Source: Phoronis australis (Eukaryota; Phoronida; Phoronidae). Taken from it: a stretch of DNA of 64,000 nt. Position numbers and translations under genes: made by a program. Every line of letters starts with the position of its first letter. Within the stretch, counting starts at the first letter, position 1. This document shows, in pieces, positions 60,401-64,000 of this stretch. The DNA lies in assembly GCA_002633005.1 (NCBI GenBank), contig NMRA01000692.1, positions 36,108 to 100,107 on the forward strand, in the 5' to 3' direction. Below the pieces are notes generated by a model. It was not told where the DNA came from, made no database searches, and worked only from the letters and a program-made list of their open reading frames with translations.

Positions 60401-61228
60401 CACTGGTTTCATCTACTTCATTATCACCTAGCAACAAGAACAAATAATACATTATCACCACACAACAAGAACTGATAATACTGGCAGATAGATGAATTAC
60501 TAGAGCACGACTTGACGTAACCAGTTGCAGATTCGATTTGTGACCTGAACTGTGGAAATGCAAGCTGAGATTTTGTCCAACTTGCGGTAGTCACAGTGTG
60601 CAACTTGGGCATCCCAGTGATTGCAAGCTGAGACGCATTGCCTGATAATGCAACAGCAGCATTTTTTTATTTGAACAAGAAAATAAGGTACTGGAACACC
60701 AGTTATAGCTCACCCCAAAAGTAGCATTTTTTTGGCTTATCAAGTGTGCGTGAGCCAAATTTCGAATTTGTAAGTTCTCGACAAGTCCCGTTTTTCATCG
60801 CCATTAGCGACAGCAAATGCGGAAATAGCGATAAGATATTCCAGCGTTACCAAGTGGTGATTAAAAGTGGCTATTGAGTACAGTAGGTTTCACCAACAAC
60901 AGTTCTGTCGCCCTCAGATTAGTTTTTGATTAACAAATTTACAACATGACAAACATGTAACCCAACATTGTCAGACTTGATTCAATGCCAGCTGCAGCTC
61001 TTTAAGTCGAACGCTATCAGTTTCCTTTGAACTCATAACCCAGATTTCATTTTGATATACCTGTTGCGTATGAATACATACCTGGTGTGAATGAATACAT
61101 ACCTGGTGCATTACCATCCTCCAGGGCACTTGAACCACTACTGATGATACTAACATTGTCAGGAGTGTCTTGAACACCAAACTCATCATCACTGGGCTCG
61201 CGTGATCCCCTGGCCGCTTTCTTTGAAT
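45368..61228 (-). CDS. IFRD1/IFRD2-family transcriptional co-regulator (first exon not seen)
   Basis: IFRD proteins (interferon-related developmental regulators, also called PC4/Tis7 and SKMc15) are ARM/HEAT-like proteins. They act in nucleus and cytoplasm, with roles reported in transcription co-repression and ribosome regulation. Eleven minus-strand exons join in phase: 61103-61228, 60343-60427, 59454-59534, 58347-58548, 56786-56836, 56262-56440, 55099-55207, 52648-52782, 47035-47163, 46477-46563, 45368-45451 (1268 bases). Landmarks are FEEKLKDCIDG, TDAIDRCLKKGGSDEQ, ALSSWTLLLSVCP, LRIEAGEAIAMLYELAREID, KFRAKKDRKTQRSSFRDILK, REIFQLGPPI and AAFKARTKCRSKARDKR. These follow the vertebrate order without a missing block. 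Exon 61103-61228 opens with an acceptor, so a start-codon exon lies further right, probably off the window. Confidence 0.95.
45808..46313. mobile_element. Short TTAA-bounded TIR element in IFRD intron
   Basis: The left end TTTAAAGGAGAAAGCAACC and the right end (reverse) TTAAGGTGAAGGTAAC are imperfect inverted matches and resemble the ends of the larger element at 37702-38625. Inside, CACAGTTACCT repeats about three times (45840-45900). Confidence 0.5.
46477..46563 (-). CDS. IFRD exon 11
   Basis: Acceptor TTTTCAG, donor AGG|GTAAGT in phase 0. Encodes RNMLLREIFQLGPPILEPST and NTSSGKHNR. Confidence 0.95.
47035..47163 (-). CDS. IFRD exon 10 (start of C-terminal domain)
   Basis: Acceptor ATTCCTTAG, donor GGAG|GTAAGT in phase 0. 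Encodes RKFGTETLEIYSWTQRKQYD and LSTILGSGMNTHLE. Confidence 0.95.
47446..51981. mobile_element. ~4.5-kb TIR-bounded candidate DNA transposon in IFRD intron
   Basis: The left end reads AGTACTAGTCCACGAG then GAGCGGCAAGGTGGGGGTCA; the right end read in reverse gives AAGTATTAGTCCACGG then AAGCGGCAAGGTGGGGGGTC. The segment between lies wholly within one IFRD intron (between exons 47035-47163 and 52648-52782). Frames inside (plus 49791-50330, minus 50060-50299, minus 47787-48083) are not recognisable as a transposase, so it may be a decayed or non-autonomous copy. Confidence 0.55.
52165..52415. repeat. 39-bp minisatellite in IFRD intron
   Basis: About six copies of a unit with ACTACAACATGCCAAAACTC and CTGTCTACGAGTGGTGCGT. 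The period is a multiple of three, so several frames stay open; these are not genes. Confidence 0.9.
52648..52782 (-). CDS. IFRD exon 9
   Basis: Acceptor TTGTTTAG, donor GAG|GTACTC in phase 0. Encodes DYDSDDIAQICATLKDLATD, SNKFRAKKDRKTQRSSFRDI, LKTVE. The basic KDRKTQRSSFRD block is highly conserved in the family. Confidence 0.97.
53308..54925 (+). repeat. CTCF-motif unit element, copy 2 (best preserved)
   Basis: Begins AAGAGCAACGCAGAGC and ends ATGTGGGCGCATAAAAATG. CTCF-like cores start near 53394, 53510, 53687, 53834, 53979, 54140, 54284, 54428, 54622 and 54767. Units of ~145 bp alternate in three types (A with GGCCACTAGGTGGCGCA, B with GCCACTAGGGGGCA then AGTCAGATCCGTCC, C with CACCAGGAGGCACC then CGTCGGAAAATCATCGTCAG). 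This makes an ABC higher-order period of about 450 bp. A hairpin GCGTCCACATATAAATATGT occurs at 54588 and again at the end. Lies in an IFRD intron. Confidence 0.85.
55026..55131. repeat. 53-bp tandem duplication at the 3' end of IFRD exon 8
   Basis: AGATATCC starts two similar 53-bp units at 55026 and 55079. The upper one contains the real exon end and donor; the lower one encodes LYELARDIDK followed by GTGGGT. Using the lower donor would extend the exon by 53 bases and shift the frame. Confidence 0.8.
55099..55207 (-). CDS. IFRD exon 8
   Basis: Acceptor CATTCCAG (used rather than the CTAG 7 bases later, which would break the frame), donor GAG|GTGAGT in phase 0. Encodes HLGKMCELLRSNQVDLRIEA, GEAIAMLYELAREIDE. 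A 53-bp tandem copy of its 3' end and donor lies just downstream. Confidence 0.95.
56262..56440 (-). CDS. IFRD exon 7
   Basis: Acceptor TTTCAG, donor GATAG|GTAAGT in phase 2. Encodes EVQDLMKTFEGIFRLSYLKG, PEVTTFHASALSSWTLLLSV. Confidence 0.95.
56786..56836 (-). CDS. IFRD exon 6 (51 bp)
   Basis: Acceptor TTTTTAG, donor TTTTG|GTGAGT in phase 0. Encodes CATALGLGHFVACTDIL, equal to the family CATCFGVCCFIATDDI block. Confidence 0.93.
56897..57905 (+). repeat. CTCF-motif unit element, copy 3
   Basis: Begins AAGAGCAACGTAAAGC with GCGCCCATGACAGCACCGCA and ends CATATTAATATGTGGGTTCA. Cores lie near 56977, 57264, 57411, 57531, 57567 and 57712. It is shorter than the other two copies. Lies in the IFRD intron between exons 5 and 6. 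Confidence 0.8.
58347..58548 (-). CDS. IFRD exon 5
   Basis: Acceptor TTGCCGTAG, donor GCG|GTGAGT in phase 0. Encodes KVTITDAIDRCLKKGGSDEQ, AMCAMLVMLQLGG, EECLRMLKPTMQTV, PLKARSA. Confidence 0.96.
59078..59290. repeat. 33-bp minisatellite in IFRD intron
   Basis: About six copies of AAGTCAGAATACCATCACAT then GTGAGGGGAGTGG. The multiple-of-three period keeps frames open; not coding. Confidence 0.9.
59454..59534 (-). CDS. IFRD exon 4
   Basis: Acceptor TTTTCAG, donor ATAG|GTGAGT in phase 2. Encodes SSKGRINCLQGMCQAFSKKY, IDEFIID. Confidence 0.92.
59612..59999. other. Assembly gap (n run)
   Basis: 388 undetermined bases in an IFRD intron, ending exactly at a 49-bp tandem repeat that probably continues into the gap. 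Confidence 0.95.
60000..60215. repeat. 49-bp minisatellite next to the gap
   Basis: Over four copies of ACCACACACTACAGGTGGCA, GGGTTGTGGAGTAG, then TATAGCCAGAAG. The array is cut on its left by the n run. Confidence 0.9.
60343..60427 (-). CDS. IFRD exon 3
   Basis: Acceptor TTGCTAG, donor AGAG|GTAGGT in phase 2. Encodes DNEVDETSAQEQFEEKLKDC and IDGTSQK, matching the family LEYKLKGLID block. Confidence 0.92.
61103..61228 (-). CDS. IFRD exon 2 (first one visible; acidic N-terminal region)
   Basis: Acceptor GTCGTTATAG; encodes SKKAARGSREPSDDEFGVQD, NVSIISSGSSALEDGNAP. Donor CCAG|GTATGT in phase 1, with two further in-frame copies of CAG|GTAT at 21-base steps downstream. Confidence 0.88.
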
Positions 61229-61675
61229 CTATAACGACCAATTAATGACAAAATAAAGTTAAAACGAAATTCCCGCTTATCTCAGCTCTACTTGTGAAAG
61301 GATACACACCATCTCAACCCAACAGGGGTTTGTCTCATAGACTTAGTTTCCAGGGAGTTTAGCAAGACCATGCAACCATGCAAGATAATCTTACTGAAAG
61401 TCTGGATGAGACACATTACGTCAACTTGACAAATGCAATCCAGCAAAATATCTAGGTCACCAAAAGAAGGACACACATATGGTGTGCAGCCAACGTCTTA
61501 GCCCCTACAAATGACCATCGAACCATGATTGTATCAACGTAGATATGACAGATGAAAAAAGCTGCAAGTTGGGCATTTTCTTAAAGTCACTCCATGTTGG
61601 ATTGCTTTCCGAAAAGTCTCGTTTAATCTCATTACTACGAGTCACAGTTCTTGAGATCATAGCGCTGGTCTTAAA

Positions 61676-61737
61676 CGGTGGATTGCTTTGATTGGCTACT
61701 CTCCCACTGGGGGCCAATCAAAGCAATTAATCCACGG
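61676..61737. repeat. Inverted repeat (hairpin) upstream of the LINE relic
   Basis: CGGTGGATTGCTTTGATTGG and its near-complement CCAATCAAAGCAATTAATCC face each other around a ~15-base spacer, giving a stem of about 17-21 bp. Confidence 0.8.
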
Positions 61738-61752
61738 TTGTAAAGCCGGTCC

Positions 61753-63175
61753 AATTTTTTTTAATGTTTATTACGAAATCTTCAGAATACAATGAATATA
61801 CATGACCCAGAAAGCGCCAAGAGGCATTAGATCTGGGTAAAAAAATACAAAGAAGTCTATATACAATTACAATACACGAATACATAAATAAAAAAAACTG
61901 ATTTTAAGGTTAAAATGATATAATTACGAATGTAAATAATTCATTTTCATACATGTATACAATTCTATCCACTCACACAAAGAGATTTAATGTTATAAAG
62001 AAATTCTGATAATATTTCACATAAAAGCTTATTTTCATTTGGGTTGAGTTTTTGACATCCATATAGAAAAAAAATAATTTTGTTGTACAATTGTGGAATT
62101 TCAGAATATTTTTTGTGAACGTTGGGTATTGTTTGAGTGTCTGGAAAAGCTGTACCCTCTGCTCCTTGCATACGTCACAAGCAAAGAAAACATGAGGATA
62201 TGTCTGGGTGTCTCCACAGGAACACAGAGGCGAAATATTATTAAAATTATGTCTAAATTTCTCGTTGTTTAGGAATAGACCACATCTTGATCTGTAAAGG
62301 GTTATTTCATGGTTGCGAGGAAGTTGGAATGATGTTGATGGGACTGGCAAGTCTTGAGTAGTGGTATGCATTTTAAAGTTATTTTTGAGAGTGGCGATTG
62401 AAGTACTTTCTTTTATTTTGAATGGTAAGGAATTCCAGTTGTCAATACTAGTTAATATCGTTGATCTCCTGAAGGCTTGGCTGATGGAAGATGGAATAGT
62501 GTGCATTATACTTTGCCGCAGTCCTGGTCTCGTACTTGGTCTTTTGTAGGAGTCAAAGAGGATTTTGTTAAGAGTAATTGTTTATGTTGGTTAAGACTTT
62601 GAATGTATACATGGACAGGTGGAGTTTACGACGGGTTGCTAGTTTGCTCTAGTTGAGACTATTTAGAACCTTGATTGTGCTGAACCCTTTGTACGCCCGT
62701 TATCGCTAAAGCTGCTTGGTATTGTAGTCTTTCTAATTGAAGAAGTATGCCAGCGTTTGCCGATTGGAAGATTATGTCACAGTAATCTAGATGTGGAAGT
62801 ACAAAAGACTTGAACAGAGTTTCAAGATGCATGGAGTTGGGATGAGAAGAGATAATTCTAATTGGATTAATTAATTTTTGTACTTTATGAATGAGTTCGC
62901 GACAATGAGGAGTAAAAATGTAAGCTTATGGTCGAGTAGCAATCCAAGATGTTTGTGCGTGAATTTATTGGGAATAACTTCCCCATTGAGTGATAGTTCC
63001 AGCGTTGGATTTGTTTGGAAATGAGACTTATAGAATACATGATCAACACTTTTTTCAGGTTTAAATTTCAAACAGCAGTCGTTAGTTCACTAAGTCGCTG
63101 CATGTCAGCGCCACGAGCGGCTTTGTTGAAGTTCAATGGCATCGCAACTTCGCCGTTTGAAATAAAGTTGTTACA
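61753..63175 (-). mobile_element. Degraded non-LTR retrotransposon (Jockey/CR1-like)
   Basis: Minus strand: FNKAARGADMQRLSEL, then LKFKPEKSVDHVFY, LNGEVIPNKFTHKHLGLLLD (reverse transcriptase thumb), then TILTSIDNWNSLPFKIKEST and SPLCSCGDTQTYPHVFFACD, the C-terminal part common to these LINEs. Frames are broken at several points. A short A run on the minus strand (61755-61762) marks the 3' end, after AATAAACATT. It lies to the right of the first visible IFRD exon, likely in its first intron. Confidence 0.88.
61973..62506 (-). pseudogene. LINE C-terminal open frame remnant (177 codons)
   Basis: Encodes SISQAFRRSTILTSIDNWNS, RNHEITLYRSRCGLFLNNEK and LCSCGDTQTYPHVFFACDVC. The Cys-rich SPLCSCG...H..FAC block is typical of the 3' end of Jockey-like LINE ORF2. 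It is the longest uninterrupted piece of this element. Confidence 0.85.
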
Positions 63176-63669
63176 AAGAGTTTTTGTTGCGTAAATGATA
63201 ATATCCTTCATGTTAAGAGGGATTTGTTTTCCAAAATGGTCTTTTGTCTACTTTCTGATGATTTTTTGCCATGATAAGATCTAATAATCAGGGCTTGGAA
63301 TGACCAATGACAAAAAACGCGGAAACTTTTACGGCCCAAATCATGAATCATGCCCGATAACCAGCCTTTGAAATGGTCCGCGACAAAAATCGGGAGGACT
63401 AAAAAAAAAAAACCCCTCAACCAGTAGCATGCGTCTGCGTCCTTTTCGCTCGCCCGTCCACTCCCAACCCACACATATTTGGCTGCAGAGCGGTAGTATT
63501 TGTCGCCGCGCTTAACAATAACACGNCAAGGCGTTTCAGTCATCATTTCATGATGATCAACGATGAGCACATTTTTACTAAATTAAATTTTCTTTATTTT
63601 TTCTTGATGCTAGCTACGTTGAATCTGGGACCTTTAGGCTGCCAGCCAAGTACTCTTAACGACTGCACC
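63176..63669. other. Nothing recognised; single n at 63526
   Basis: A minus-strand open frame (63208-63570) crosses the n and resembles no protein I know. It does not look like the missing first IFRD exon. Confidence 0.5.
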
Positions 63670-63828
63670 TATAGGGGAGGATCCAGGATTTTTTAAAAGG
63701 GGGGGTCGAATCACGGATTTTTTAAAAAAGGAGGTACAAGTCAACAATTTGAAAATTATAGATTTGATATCACTAAAATGAAGAGAAAACGGGGTGGGAC
63801 CCCCTTGACCCCTGGATCCGCCTATGAG
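63670..63828. mobile_element. Short MITE with GGATCCAGG inverted ends
   Basis: CTATAGGGGAGGATCCAGG and CCTGGATCCGCCTATGAG form inverted ends about 160 bp apart. Similar GGCGGATCC ends bound the element at 31574-31890. Confidence 0.6.
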
Positions 63829-64000
63829 CTAAAAAACAGTGCTTTATCACTGACCGAAAACAATGTGACACCAGATGGCCAGAGAAAGGCTGACCAAAGT
63901 GTAGTGAAAATGAGAGATTTGTGTAACTAGACCAAGAGGTTTCCACAGCAGTTTTAGGAAGACAACATTATAATTACAGTATTTCATGTGAAATGAATCG

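Noticed and set aside
63208-63570. Missing first exon of IFRD
   Set aside because: The frame has no acidic or basic N-terminus like the family, no phase-1 donor was evident, and it crosses an n.

Overview
The window is animal genomic DNA. It is AT-rich by eye and has split genes with GT/AG introns, many dispersed repeats, two assembly gaps (37854-38332 and 59612-59999) and single n bases at 26288 and 63526. The proteins and repeat types fit an invertebrate, most likely a marine deuterostome such as a hemichordate or echinoderm relative. That placement is inference; no single feature proves the species.

Four protein genes were rebuilt exon by exon, with matching intron phases at every join. 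(1) A Wnt7-type ligand lies on the minus strand. Two conserved internal exons are at 10333-10562 and 3493-3761, two alternative signal-peptide first exons are at 13900-13973 and 17849-17931, and the last exon lies beyond the left edge. (2) A complete five-exon gene for a 303-residue single-pass membrane protein of unknown family is on the minus strand (23351-26877). Its first exon is repeated in a ~600 bp tandem duplication with an n at the junction. (3) A complete seven-exon arginase (341 residues) is on the plus strand (34038-43925), with all manganese ligands present. (4) An IFRD1/IFRD2 family co-regulator is on the minus strand (45368-61228), with eleven exons seen and the first exon missing to the right.

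Wnt7 and the membrane protein gene run in tandem. The membrane protein gene and arginase are divergent, with about 7 kb between them that is filled with mobile-element relics. Arginase and IFRD are convergent, about 1.4 kb apart. The four genes have no evident shared pathway: one secreted signal, one cell-surface protein, one urea/ornithine enzyme and one nuclear co-regulator.

The rest is mostly repeats. There are three copies of an unnamed element built from ~145 bp units that each carry a CTCF-like core motif, a dead Penelope-like element flanked by inverted hammerhead-ribozyme-like motifs, two LINE relics, a tRNA-derived SINE head, foldback and TIR elements, and many minisatellites. The most unusual signals are the paired Wnt7 first exons, tandem in-frame splice donors in Wnt7 and IFRD, and the CTCF-motif higher-order repeat.
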